64,000 bases of DNA from Eucommia ulmoides (lineage: Eukaryota; Streptophyta; Magnoliopsida; Garryales; Eucommiaceae). The translations under genes were made by a program, and so were the position numbers. This document shows, piece after piece, positions 1 through 11,586 of the stretch (its first letter is position 1; every line of letters starts with the position of its first letter). The notes beneath the pieces were generated by a model, which saw nothing but the letters and a program-made list of their open reading frames with translations, was not told the origin of the DNA and searched no databases. The stretch lies in NCBI GenBank assembly GCA_016647705.1, contig CM028329.1, forward strand, positions 18,735,410 to 18,799,409, given 5' to 3'.

Positions 1-604
1 CAGATTTTTGGGAATTCTGTTTGGGAATAGCGTTTGGTAATTTTTGTTTCCGTTTCCATTTCATTCCCATTTGAGAATTGTGCCCACTTTTTTCTTAAGA
101 AATGAGAAACAAAAAAAAGTTGTTTCTCATTATTCCCATTCCATTCCCAAAACCCATGATCACTATTCACCTACCGGCCGACCACCGTCCGCCGCCGCCG
201 ACCGCCGCCGGCCACCGTCCGTCGCCGCCGGTCATCTCCGGCGACCGTCGCCGGCCACCGTCCGCCGCCGCCGGCGGTCACCGTCCGGCCGGAATTTTTC
301 CGGCCACTTCCGGCAGTCGCCGGCGACGGCGCCACCGCCGTCCGGTCATCGCCGGCGGGGGCACCGCCGTCTCCGACGCCGGAGCACCGCCGCCGGCCGG
401 CCAAAACTGAAAAGAGAAAAAAAAAAAAAAAAAAAAAGATTTTAGGATAAAATCGTTACCAAACACAATTCCCTTCCCAAAACAAAAAAAAAATTATCGT
501 TACCAAACGCAATTTTACTCCCAAAAAGAAAACAAAATTCCCATCCCATCCTATCCCATTCCCATCCCACTGCTGGAATTGAAACAGAAACGGTTACCAA
601 ACGC
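1..604. mobile_element. Harbinger-like TIR element, right part only
   Basis: The motif GCGTTTGGTAA at 30-40 returns inverted as TTACCAAACGC at 594-604. The flanking bases (rich in GTTTC/GAAAC and CCATTCC) also pair as an imperfect inverted repeat of about 45 bp. The interior is a very GC-rich stretch of GCCGCC/CCGGCC triplets at 170-405, followed by a poly-A run. Motifs such as 'GTGCCCA' next to 'AATGAGAAACAAAAA' also occur in the 3174-4308 element, so the two are probably related. The left terminus seems to lie outside the window and no target duplication can be checked. The short reading frames inside are products of the GC-rich triplet repeat, not genes. Confidence 0.4.
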
Positions 605-891
605 CGCCACCGAAGTTTCTTGTTAGTGGCAAAAACAAAGACAAAAACCGAGATAAGTACCCAAATTTAATCTTGAACATTAGAGAAATCCTGATGACGC
701 TTTGGACTGAAGACGGACCACGGAGGACAGTGAAAGCCGTGCTAGCAACATGGCGTTGGTTCCAGTACCTCCGGTTAATGACGGGCCCTTGTTCGCCGAA
801 GTGGACATGGGTTCGGACCCCTCAGCGCCCACGGTTCGAGCCACAGTGGTCCAAGCCTCCTCTGTCTTCGGTGACACTTCCGCCACTGTAG

Positions 892-3173
892 GTCAGTCCC
901 ATCACTTCCCTCGCTTGATGTTTATAATGCCTGCTTTTCCCGATTTACCTCTTAATTTGATTTGTGGTCTCAAATATTCAAATAGCTTGGGTATCATCAT
1001 CGTTCACTGATTTCCCATTTTGGCTCGCAATGAATCTTATTTGCTTGGTTCGATCAGTTCTATAAATCTCTCAATTCATGTTGTTTGCAGTGCGAGATAT
1101 TCAATGAGTTGTCTTGATAAAATGGCGGCAAATCGGAGAAATTGGAGCAGTGATAGAAAATGTTATGAAATCTAATGAACTTGATTCAAATATTAGCACC
1201 AAGAATAGTCCAAAGATAAAATGTAAGATAATGAGGTGTACAAAGTAACATGAACAAACAATTATAGACTTTAACCGGACAATAGATTCGTCAAGTCAAA
1301 TCCCTTAGCTTTATACATCAGAATTTTTTGTTCGTAGATGTGCACTTCCTCACGTTATTGTGGCCTTTTTAGGGATAGGTAAAAGCCGGGATGATTCCAA
1401 ATACACCACAATTAAGTACAATTTTTATTTTTTCAATATGATTTACCCTTTAGGTAGTGTTTGTTTTCATGGAATTGTGGTTTCAGAAATGGAATTACAA
1501 GCAAATGCATGTAAAAATCTAAAAAATGAGCATTCAATTACAATATTCTAATTCCAACAGTTGAATTATATGTTACCACATGCTATCTGAGTATATTGAC
1601 AACAATGTCTACTAATGATATATCATATCATCATAGCACACGTGCAAGCGTGCACAACAAATAACGGAAACTAATCTATTTTCTCCATCCTATTGATTCT
1701 ATACAATTGAGTTCATTCGCACTCGAGTAACACCTAAAACCACACAGAGTATCTCACTTTACATATATTTGACAAATGAACAATCAAATGATGTACAGCA
1801 AAATACATATTTTTAAACATGATTGGTGTTTTATTTTTAACCAAGGATAAGGTTTAGGAGATCAACTATTTGTTCTGGATTACAACACTGAATGACTGAA
1901 CTTATTCGGTATTAGAGTCCCAGAAACTTACAAAATTCGAGGACTGTGGTATCACACATCAAAAACTCCATTCTTGTACTACTCGTTACTTGTGATACTG
2001 GTATAGTGGTTGTAGTCTACTATCGGATACTTGTCAAACATCAGATTTTAAAGTATCAATTCAACATGAAAACCAACAAGATCAATGGAACTTTTCGTAA
2101 AAAACATCAGATTTTAAAGTATCAATTCAACATGAAAACCAACAAGATCAATGGAACTTTTCGTAAAAAATATAACGGCGTGTCGAATATCTTCCTTCCT
2201 CTTTGAAATGTCATCTAGCACCTCTTTTGGCATCTCTTATACATGTTATCCCCATCTTCATGTGGGGTTGAGGATGTACAAACAATGTCTCCTAGTTGAT
2301 ATCGTAGTAGGCATATGTTGGGGAAAAGCAAGTACTTCCATAGAATGCAACAAAGAGAGATATCTATATAATAAAACAACTCAATATACATTTTTCAAAC
2401 ATATTTTGCTCACGTATTCTACGGGATTATTAAAGGAAAGAAGGTGCTATTCCACATGTCTTTCTCTTTATTTCTCAATTCTTTCCATTTCTTTAAAAGT
2501 TTCTTTTTTCTGTCCTTCCCCAACTATTAATTCTACATGCATCTCTATTTCTCTCTCAATCCTTTCTACTTCATGAAAAGTCTCTTCTCTATCCATCCCT
2601 AACTATGTAGGCTCATCTATTAAACCCACATTCATTCTCTCTCAATTCTTAGCCTGCCATCCCTCTCTCAACCCCTGACGACCATCGCACCTTGCACCTC
2701 TATCAACACGACTGTGGACCATCATAGAACAATCCTCTTTTGACCAACTATTTGATTCGTTAAAATTTAAAACCATTTTCCCAAAAAAATTGGATTTTAT
2801 TGTCCGTGTAATTTTTTTTTTTAATTATTATTTTGATGCAATATTCCCTTATTCTTTGTGTGATTTACTTTCTTGAACGTTTTGAGCAACAATTGATTAA
2901 ATTTTGAATCATGTCAAAAGAAATTTCAAAGATATTTTTAGGTTCAATTTTTTATGTTTTAGACATTTTGGACCGTCGGATTAAATTTAGATCTAACGGT
3001 TGGGATCAAACAACATTTTAAATCCTTACAATTTTATATCATCTAATATATCTGACAAACTAACCACCTAATTCAAAACATCTCACATAAATTGATATAA
3101 TAAATTAGGACATGAAAAGTTTTGGGTGACCCGCCAAAAATTTCATACCCCCATTTCTAAGACGGTTAAATTA
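892..3173. other. Intron 1 of the nitrilase relic, left part
   Basis: This is AT-rich non-coding DNA between the exon 1 donor (GTCAGT at 892) and a transposon. Apart from a 66-bp tandem duplication I see no coding signal. A segment at 1452-1560 with a GGTAGTGTTTG start could be a decayed MITE end, but no partner terminus was found. The short reading frames here are chance frames. Confidence 0.6.
2036..2167. repeat. 66-bp tandem duplication
   Basis: Two adjacent copies of a 66-bp unit (2036-2101 and 2102-2167) appear identical or nearly so. Both contain CATCAGATTTTAAAG and end in GGAACTTTTCGTAA. The unit has no recognised function. The lack of divergence suggests a recent slippage or repair event inside nitrilase intron 1. 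Confidence 0.9.
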
Positions 3174-4308
3174 GGTAGCGTTTGGTTAGTGTTCCCACTT
3201 TTCTCAACCCAACTGGGATGAGTTGGGTTGAGTTGAGTCGAGAATTTTGTTTCCTTCTTGGAACAGAATTGCGTTTGATAACAATTTTTTTTGGGTGCTG
3301 GGAACAGAATCGCGTTTGGTAACCTCATTATTCTGGAATTGTTTTCTCATCTAAACAAAAATCATTCAAACAAAACAAATCATCCAAATAAAAATTATCA
3401 AATCATTCAAACAAAATCATCTAAATAGAGAATTTATCAAATCATCCAAACAAAAAAATTGAAATCGAAGAAGAAATGCAAATACAACAACCACTTACAT
3501 TTGAGAACATTTCCTGAAGAAGAAATACAACAACCAACAACGCAAACATTGCTTGAAGAAGAAATACACACATTCGAGAAATCATTGGAAAACTCTAGTA
3601 TGCATATACCAGATTTGAAACCAAGAACCTAAACCCTAAATCGATTTGAAACCAAGAACCAAACCCTAAATCGAAATCGAAATTGAAATCGAAATTGAAA
3701 TCGAAATTGAACCAAACCCTAAATCGAAATCGAAATTGAAATTGAAATTGAAATTGAAATTGAAATACACACACAACAGGCATTGAAATTGAAATCGTGA
3801 GCTTTGAAACCATGTTCGGTGAAGACGATGGCGATGAGTTCGGCGAAAGGCGATGGCGATGCGATGTACGAGGAAGACGACGGGGACGAGTTCAGCGAAG
3901 ACGATGGCGAGGATGGCGAAGACGATGGCGATGAGGAGGTGGATGGCGAAGATGACGACAGGAAGGAGAGGAATGCGATGTACGCTTGCGACGACGGGTA
4001 GGAGAGCAGGAGGAACGATCAGAAATGTCAAAATAATGAAGCTTCGAAAATGAGTGGGCTATAATTCGAACAAGGGGTCTCATTAACATTTCAGAAAATT
4101 CCAACTGCATCCCTAAAGTTGGGTTGAGTTTTTGGGCACAAAAAAAAAAAAAGTTTTTTTTGTTTCTCATTTCCTTAGGATTTTAAGAATTAATTCTCAT
4201 TTTTTGGGTCGGGTTGGGTTGGGTTGAGTTTTGTGTTGTCAAACGCATTCCCGAAAATCAATTCCAGAATTTTTGGGTTGGGTTGGAATGGAAACACTAA
4301 ACGGGGCC
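3174..4308. mobile_element. PIF/Harbinger-like non-autonomous element
   Basis: The element is 1135 bp and flanked by TTA at 3171-3173 and TTA at 4309-4311, the 3-bp duplication typical of PIF/Harbinger and Tourist elements. The termini are imperfect inverted repeats: the left reads GGTAGCGTTTGGTTAGTGTT and the right, reverse-complemented, reads GGCCCCGTTTAGTGTT. Both are followed by CAACCCAAC-rich subterminal sequence. The interior has GAAATTGAAATC simple repeats (about 3665-3800) and a GATGGCGA-rich acidic-type repeat (about 3820-4000). No transposase is present. It sits in intron 1 of the nitrilase relic. Confidence 0.75.
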
Positions 4309-4311
4309 TTA

Positions 4312-5005
4312 ATTACTTTTTAATGCTTTAAATTTTACATTTGTACTTAATATGCCAAATTTCTTATTTTTTTACTCAATAAATTAGACTATATAATATA
4401 GTGCCTTTGGGCAATGGGAATCCCTAGTATACTATAAATTAGGCTGGTTTGGGTTCCACATAATAGTTTTTGTCATTAGGACAGCTATGATCTATTAGCA
4501 GACATGTGGACTAAATCTCAATCATTCAATTGAAGAGATATTTTCATTCCTTAGATTTGGATAGATCCTGACATTTTTATTGGTTGCAATTGCTTTGTAA
4601 TAAGCCCAAATCATTCTAATTGATAATAGAAAATTAATTATTTAAGATAAGTACCTAATTAGAACATAAAATTTAAAATTTTAAATTACGTACAATTAAT
4701 TTTTTATTAAAATAATGTCAAAGCATGTCTTTGGACACGTGCACTTACTAGTCATATAGCAAGCGAGATATATCATCCAGTAGTTGAATACTTGAAGAAT
4801 GAAACTTTTCTGGTATACAAGTACTGGTTACTAGATATTTATCCGGTATACGAGTACTGAATATCATATAACCACTTGGTAGTTAAAAGAGATATAATTA
4901 CTATTTTTCTGATTGTACTTAATATCAAATGCAGATTGCCTTTCTTTGTGGGATCGTGTTGATTTGAAACAGGTATAGTTACTAACTTTCTGCCCATACT
5001 TCCAG
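4312..5005. other. Intron 1 of the nitrilase relic, right part
   Basis: AT-rich non-coding sequence between the Harbinger-like element and the exon 2 acceptor (TTCCAG ending at 5005). No gene, RNA or recognisable repeat was seen. Confidence 0.6.
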
Positions 5006-5598
5006 ATAAAGCTGAGAGATTGCTGGCTGAAGCAGCATCATATGGTTCCCAACTGGTGGTGTTTCCAGAAGCATTTGTTGGTGGTTATCCTCGTGGGTCA
5101 AATTTTGGTGCTATTATTGGTAGCCGTACCGCTAAGGGCAAAGAAGAGTTCCAGAAGTATCATGCTTCAGCTATCGATGTTCCTGGTAAGATTCATTTTT
5201 TTTTTCTGTTTTCTGTAGTCATATTATGATCTGATACTTTTATGTTTTCCTTGTGATAATTCCAGGTTCGACACTAATATTTGGTATATGTAATTTTGTA
5301 TATTCAGGTCCGGAGGTTGATTGTTTGGCTGCTATGGCTGGGAAGTATAAGGTATATTTAGTGATGGGTGTGATAGAGAGGGATGGCTACACACTCTATT
5401 GCTCTGTCCTGTTTTTCGATTCTCAAGGTGACCTTGGAAAGCATAGGAAAATTATGCCAACATCGTTGGAGCGTCTAATTTGGGGGTTTGGAGATGGATC
5501 AACAATCCCTGTTTTTGAAACTTCAATTGGGAAGATAGGGGCTGCAATAAGTTTGGAAAACAGAATGCCGCTTCTAAGAACAGAAATGTATGCTAAAG

Positions 5599-6333
5599 GT
5601 TAGTTATGTCACGCATTGATTGAATTCATTTTTCCGTTTGTTATCTGTTCTTACTTTGATCCGTGATCAGCTACGTAATTGGTAGCTGCTCTGAAGTCTT
5701 TGGGCCTATTAGGTTGTCTATTTTTGTCGAATTGATTTGTCTATTTCTCCATTTACCTATGATTAAATCAAATTTACATATTGGTTGTTTGAACAAAGAA
5801 AATTACAATTGTTTTAGCTTAGTTAAATCTTTTAGCTATATTACTCCAATTACTTGGGATATGAACTAAAATTGAAATGGTTAACTATCTAATTCAAGTG
5901 TTCTTTTTACAACCAAACACTGAACTGTAACAATTCATAAATTAAATAATTGAGAAATAATACAATTTGCAAATTGAAGTACAACCAAACATGCCATTAA
6001 ACTATGTTCTCATTTTTCAGACTTGACTAGGAACTTCTGTGGTGGCTTCATGATAATTTTGCTGACTTCCATGAGGATCATATCAGATTACTTATTTAGG
6101 TGTTCCAAGATGAGACCAGCTTTGTCTCGCATGTGAACGTCTCATTATTATTATCATTGTGAACCTAATAGTTACGATTTTGATATTTTATCACCGACAA
6201 CTGCAATTCCATGCTTCTGATTTGAGTAGCTAATCTTTCGCCGAGTTACGGTACTTGAATTAATGTAAATTTTAATTGGCATTTGAAGCCTTGTTCAAAT
6301 TCATTTATTTGTGAAATTCTCTTTTGTATATAG
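5599..6333. other. Intron 3 of the nitrilase relic
   Basis: Non-coding sequence with a donor GTTAGT at 5599 and an acceptor TATATAG ending at 6333. It contains the possible MITE at 5702-5995. Nothing else was recognised. Confidence 0.7.
5702..5995. mobile_element. Possible small MITE in intron 3
   Basis: The left end GGGCCTATTAGGTTGT and the right end, reverse-complemented as GGCATGTTTGGTTGTAC, look like weak inverted termini. The body is AT-rich and has several 'ACAACCAAACA' style motifs. I cannot define a clear target duplication, so this is only a suggestion. Confidence 0.3.
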
Positions 6334-6438
6334 GTGTTGAAATATATTGTGCCCCAACTGCTTATGAAAGAGATTCATGGCAAGCATCAATGACCCACAT
6401 TGCTCTTGAAGGTGGATGTTTTGTTTTATCGGCTAACC

Positions 6439-6443
6439 AGTTT
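6439..6443. repeat. Target-site duplication of the solo LTR, left copy
   Basis: AGTTT directly before the LTR start. The second copy is at 9135-9139 directly after the LTR end. A 5-bp duplication is the usual product of LTR-retrotransposon integrases. Confidence 0.93.
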
Positions 6444-6718
6444 TGTAAGACCCTGATCTTTGACATACGCATAATTTAAGTAGCGTTTTAAAATATTTTT
6501 AAATAGTAGGGTTGATGGTATTATTGATTATTAAATTTAAAAATTTGAGGGGTCAAATTGTAATTTTGAATTTGAAATTGGGCTTAATTAAAGATTCTAA
6601 CTAAAGGGAGGGGAGGTAAGTGTAATTTCATTTATATATATATATATATAAGGAGAGAGGCGGTGATCGGATTAAGGGTGGAGAACCCGCCACTTGTCTG
6701 GCCGGTGGATCACATATT

Positions 6719-6753
<35 letters not shown>

Positions 6754-9134
6754 GGATTGACGAAGCATCGAGAAGGACGAAGCATCGAGTAGAGAAAGAG
6801 AAGAATCGTGAAAGAGAGAGAGAGCCAAAGAGAGAGGAAGAGATAGGAGAGAGAGAAAAAGTGGCCGACGGTGGGTTGCCGTTCGACTGTGAGAAAACCG
6901 AAGATGAGGGAGGATCGGTGGACGTGTCTCATCATCGGCATGAACGTTTGGGTGATCATCGCCGCCGTCGGTAAGTATGTGTGTGATTCCTCTGTTTTCC
7001 CTTAGTGTGGGTGCATAGGTGGGTTGGGTCGTTCTGTTACCGGAGGCGGTGATGATCGTGTATACGATTGTGTGTATGTGTATGTTTCTGAGCGTGATTG
7101 TGTGTGTGTGTTTCATTATGGGTATGGTGTGTGTGTGATGTCCGTCCAATCGACGGCGTGGTCCTTCACTCTCGTGGGGTGTCGCCGACGGTGGTTTAGA
7201 GAGAGAAAACTCGTCGGTGGTGTTGTTGTGTGTATGTGTATGATTCTGTGTGCGTGTGGGATGTTTGTGTGTGAGTGTGTGCTACTGGATCAGTGTGTGT
7301 GTATGGACTGAATGTGTGGATGTGTGTATTAAATTGTTGCGGGGTGTGTGTGTGTGTGTGGTATGCAGGTGGGTGTGTTGTGTGTATGTAGACATACAGG
7401 TGAGGGTGATCGGAGTGATGAAGAGAGAGAGATAGAGGCTGAACCAGAAACTCAAAATGGAAAACAGAGGAGTTCGCCTAGGCGAAGGAGGATCAGTACG
7501 CATAGCAGAAAGGATGAGGATCACTTCGCCGCGGCGGTCAGGTCGAACCAGGAGCACAAACAGAAGCAGGAAACGGGAAGAAGAACGTGGGAAAAATAAA
7601 GAGAAAGAAAAAAGAAGGGAAAAGGAAAATTACACAAACCACCCTAATAAAACCTAAAGCGCATCTCGCGGACCGGTGGAAAATCCGGTAAAGGTAGAAT
7701 TTCGAACTTCTTTAGTATATGTATTTAATTGTCTAAATATAAATGACGATAGGAAATAGCGAGACCGTTCACATGAATAAATTCGATATCGTAAACTTTA
7801 ACGAAACGATATTAGACAAATAGAAATATTTCGAATAAAAGGCGGGGAATAAGAATAAGAAATTATGGAAAATTAGGGCCTACATGGTGTGGATAGGGTA
7901 TTTTTTTTACATAAAAATTATTAACTTAGACCTTGTCACAATTAGGTTCACAATTTTCAACGGATCGATAGCGGAGAGTCGGTGGAGCTCTCGAGAGCGA
8001 ATTATCAGTTGAGTGTACTGTTTTCTTATCAAAACTATTTTTATATATATGATGAAAAATGTATTTATTTAAGACTGTACGATTTTATAAATGATATGGA
8101 TCAAGTCGGTTTTGGGTGAGTTGGTAAAATGAATTATGTTGAATTATGTTGTTTTAAAAATAAAGAAAGATTAAAAATGATTAGTTGGATTTGGGTGATT
8201 TTAAAAGAGAGTGAAAAATATTTGTTTTTCTAAAAATGCATGGTTTTCTAAAAATAAAGGGTGGAAAAATGGTTTTGATGAAAAATATGATTTTTGGATT
8301 AAATCGGTTTTGAAAATGAGGGGATGTTGGTAATTTGACGATATTATTGATTTGACGATGGTGATTATCTGCTTCGGCAGAATGGTGTTATTGCTTTGAT
8401 TGGTGTTGATGGTTGGACTATGCCATAATTTATATGTCATGTCTGGAGAGTGGTCCGGCAGGTGGTGATTTGTATTATGTCCTGTTCGGAGGGTGGTCCG
8501 ACAGGTGGTGATTGATATTATGTCCTCCAGAGACGTCCGATAGGCGATTATCTGCGCAGTTAGGTCCGCTTGGAAGGCATATCCTACGGATGGTTACGGT
8601 ACCGTTGCAACTCCCGATCGTGAGGTTAAACGATCACTATGGCTAGTCAGTGAGTGATGTGGTGTTTTGAGATATGGTGTTTTAATTTATTATATTTGGT
8701 GATTTATTTTATACGGTGATTGGTATTATATACTGGATGGGTTTGAATGGAAATTTATACTTGTTGTTTTATTTTCACTGCTTATATTATAGAAATTTTT
8801 ACTATCTATGTGATGTTTATATATTTACACTTGATCCATTTAGATGTTGTAAAATGAATTACTATTATAATAAAATGTGTTTACTAAGAAGGCAGTACAC
8901 TCGTAAGTGAGGCAGATAGAAGTCGGTCCTCTACTGGCACTAGGTGGAGTCATTTGAGAGCTTTGAGTTGAGCTGTCAGATGTGAACTTTATGAGAGATT
9001 ATGCATCTCTTGTATAGTGAATTGTATAGTATCGTATGCATATAGAATGTGTTAATTGATTGAATGTAATAGGTGATGTCATGTTGTTGTCACGCCGGCC
9101 CTGGGATGACGAGTGTCCGGGACGGGTCGTGACA
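6444..9134. mobile_element. Solo LTR of a Ty3/gypsy element inside nitrilase exon 4
   Basis: The 2691-bp insert starts TGTAAGACCC and ends GGGTCGTGACA, so its ends form the short TG...CA inverted repeat of an LTR. It is flanked by AGTTT on both sides. It has no PBS, PPT or gag/pol coding sequence, which fits a solo LTR left by recombination between two LTRs. Inside are TA, CA and GA/TG microsatellites (6632-7400) and diverged direct repeats around 8440-8540 containing 'GGTCCGRCAGGTGGTGATT'. The size and ends resemble large LTRs of Tekay/Del-type elements; that lineage call is inference. Reading from exon 4 into the LTR meets a stop after about a dozen codons. Confidence 0.88.
6632..7400. repeat. 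Microsatellite cluster inside the solo LTR
   Basis: There is a TA run (about 6632-6650), a CA run (about 6719-6741) followed directly by TA, GA-rich sequence (about 6795-6860), and several TG runs (about 7060-7375). The repetitive reading frames on both strands here (poly-Val/Cys or poly-Thr/His) are artefacts of the dinucleotide runs. Confidence 0.85.
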
Positions 9135-9311
9135 AGTTTTGTTGAAGGAAAGATTATCCATCTCTTCCAGAATATGTGTTCTTTGGGATGGAAGAAGATC
9201 ATACACTAGATTATGTTGTTTGTACGGGTGGCAGTGTAATAATTTCACCCTCTGGGAAAGTGCTGGCTGGACCCAATTTCGAGGGGGAGGCACTCATATC
9301 TGCTGATCTAG

Positions 9312-10605
9312 GTGCGCTGTTGTCTACACTTTTTGTATCTTCAAAACTTAAAAATTATGTCTGTATAGTGCATGTAGCTGTTATTTCTTCATCGTGTAAA
9401 AGTAGGGACATTGACACGGGACAAGGACTTATCGACAAGGATATGATAGGACACAAACATACTATTTTGAAAAAAAATTAGAAGAGGGGCAAGTTGAACA
9501 TATTTAGTTTTATACTTGAATCTATGAACTAATATTACCCCTCCTTTTTCTTTCTTAAATTGTTGTCCCATTTGAGTTTGCATAAAGTATTAGTTTTTTG
9601 GGTAGCGTTTGAATATCCTTTGTTTTATTATATTGCCCCTATTGGAAATGTGCGGGAGGGTTGAAACATTTTGAAATTGTAATAAATGCTTGAGAAGACG
9701 GTTACTTTGAAAAAATCGATAAAATAATTTGTTTTAAAAAAAAAGTGGACAATTGTTTTAGAACGTTCTGAAAAGGGTAGTAGGAGTATTGTTGTGAAAT
9801 GGATGGAGTAACATGAGCTAAAATAAAATTCACCTAAATTTTTTCCTCATCACATAACCCTAAAAATTAAGGGGTAAATTATAATCATATCCTTGTTTTT
9901 TGCAAAAGTAACAACTAGACTGCCTGTCATTTGAAATGTAAATTTGAGACCCTTTCTTTTGACATGATAAAGTAAAATTGACCATTTGTGTTTATATTTT
10001 TTCTATTAGTTTAATTATGAATTATGAATAATTACATCTACCTCCCATGAGATATGCGCAAAAGGTAGCAAGACCTCTTTTTGCTTTCTATTTTTTATTT
10101 TTTCGGTATTTGTGTTCTAATTTTTATTTTTGGTTTTCTGAACCCAAACTGGTGATGAAGAAGATAAAAAAAAATAAAAATGGGAAATGTACGAAATAAA
10201 AAATATATAAGGGAGAATAAAAATAAAAACAATAAATAAAACAAAAAAAAAAAAATTAAAATTAAAACCGAAATCTAAAATAGAAAAAGTATTTAATGAA
10301 GAAATAAAAAATTGTAAAATAAAAAAGGAAAATTTATTATTTGCTCCTTAAAAGATATAGAAATAAAAAAATGGACCCCCAACTACTATAATAAAGTTAT
10401 AAAATTTTTTATCTCCAAAGATTTTTTAGAAAACAGTTGTCTGTTCTTTGACCATAATTTTTTTTCTTCATAATTTACATAAAATGTCATTCTTTAAAAT
10501 ATAGCAAGATTTTAACATTCACATTTTATATTTTTGCTATTTTTAAATATTTAATAAATAATTATGGCTGATTGTGCTGCACACCTATATGGACTTTCGT
10601 CAAAA
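9312..10605. other. No gene seen; 3' side of the nitrilase relic
   Basis: The sequence after the last recognisable nitrilase codon block begins with GTGCGC, which fits a splice donor after CTA-G at 9311. The following 1.3 kb is AT-rich and homopolymer-rich. The terminal nitrilase exon was looked for here and not found. No other gene or repeat was recognised. Confidence 0.6.
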
Positions 10606-10850
10606 TATTAGGACACCGATATGAACATTAACTAAAATGCATCGATATGAACATTTACAAAACACACCGATGTATATTTTTACCGAAACATCATCATACC
10701 TCGAAAACACACCGATATCAACAATCACAAAGAACACATCGATATAAACATTTACTAAAAACACACAGATATGAACATTCACAAAACACATCGATGTGTA
10801 TTTTCACCAAAACACCCAAAACACACCGATATGAACATTCACAAAGAACA
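10606..10850. repeat. Degenerate minisatellite, about 30-bp units
   Basis: Repeated units of the form ACACACCGATATGAACATTCAC alternate with ACACATCGATGTGTATTTTCACC-like units. They are diverged from each other, with roughly eight units recognisable by eye. Repetitive reading frames on both strands are a consequence. Function is unknown. Confidence 0.75.
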
Positions 10851-11124
10851 AAACCAAAATCAACAAAAAAACCATCCACATGAATAAACAAAAACTCCAC
10901 AAAAAATTCACAGATTTAAGTGAACGTAAAATAATCAACATGAAAAAAAATCAATTTAAAATTCATAGATCTGAAACATTCACATGAACATGCACGCCAA
11001 CGAGTAGATATGGAATTTTCAGATCTGAAAAATTCAAATCTAGAAATTTCCAGATTTGAGAGGGAAAGAGAGGGAGAGAGAGCACGACAACGAACGACGC
11101 GGTAGAGAAAGGGTACGGCGATGA

Positions 11125-11580
11125 GCACCCGCAAGTCCAACTCGCATCTCTGCCTTCTATGGCCGATTCAACAATTTTAACGACAACAATTCCACCATCG
11201 CAAGCAGTACTATGCCGCTGATTCTGTTTGAAGAGGTTGACAAGGCCGGAGATTATGAGGATAATAAAGATTTTGCCTCCTATTTCAACGGGCAATTGGA
11301 GATAAATCTCTCACTGTCGCCGATGAACTTTTCGACGGTGGCAAGATCAAACCTCTGTTAGACTATCCTGAAATTAGAACCATTGGTTCTCCGAAATCGC
11401 CGCGATCACCCAAATAACTTTTCAAGAAAACTTTATTGTCTAACAAACAATTCAATCCGATCCCCGTCGCGATCGAACAAGCTTGCCGAGAAAACAATCA
11501 AGAACAGAGCCTATTCACCGTTCGTTGCCGCCCAATTTGAAGATGGCGAGAGAGAGAGAGAGAGAGTGAGTAATCCCGGT
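11125..11580 (+). pseudogene. DUF1645-like gene relic, frameshifted
   Basis: Two overlapping plus-strand frames together resemble the plant DUF1645 family, whose function is largely unknown. Frame one (11125-11361) opens with APASPTRISAFYGRFN, like the SAPxSPxR blocks of that family. Frame two (about 11277-11417) contains VADELFDGGKIKPL, like the conserved (A)DELFxxGKIRPL block, and then SPKSPRSPK. A third frame (11383-11586) is basic and ends in a GA microsatellite. The frame change and the stop after SPKSPRSPK show it is broken. The family assignment is by eye from two motifs; the alternative is chance resemblance. Confidence 0.45.
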
Positions 11581-11586
11581 AGCTAA

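Larger units (their letters stand above)
750..9311 (+). pseudogene. NIT4: NIT4-type nitrilase pseudogene, split by a solo LTR
   Basis: Plant NIT4 nitrilases act on beta-cyanoalanine in cyanide detoxification. The exons read 750-891, 5006-5185, 5308-5598, then 6334-6443 continuing at 9140-9311; every junction shown has GT/AG. Recognisable blocks are VRATVVQAS (exon 1), [14 protein letters not shown] and [11 protein letters not shown] (exon 2), [17 protein letters not shown] and KHRKIMPT (exon 3), and [14 protein letters not shown] plus [20 protein letters not shown] (exon 4). The start at 750 is the ATG heading the conserved N-terminus. Defects: the catalytic Cys of the CWEN motif is AGT (Ser) at 5550-5552 and the following Trp is Leu; a 2.7-kb LTR lies in exon 4; TGA at 9143-9145 follows the LTR; the last exon, encoding the GHYSRPEV-type C-terminus, is not visible downstream. 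An active enzyme from this locus is very unlikely. The family call is strong. Confidence 0.93.

Noticed and set aside
44..466. Overlapping Pro/Arg-rich and Gly/Arg-rich frames on both strands
   Set aside because: They come from GCCGCC/CCGGCC triplet repeats inside a transposon and show no domain or codon constraint.
3595..4170. Repetitive Phe/Ile/Asp-rich frames on both strands in intron 1
   Set aside because: They mirror the GAAATTGAAATC and GATGGCGA simple repeats of the Harbinger-like element; no protein family is suggested.
5663..5869. 68-codon plus frame in nitrilase intron 3
   Set aside because: It lies within intronic, MITE-like AT-rich DNA and has no protein motif.
6663..7657. Long Val/Cys- and Thr/His-rich frames
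   Set aside because: They are produced by TG/CA, TA and GA microsatellites inside the solo LTR.
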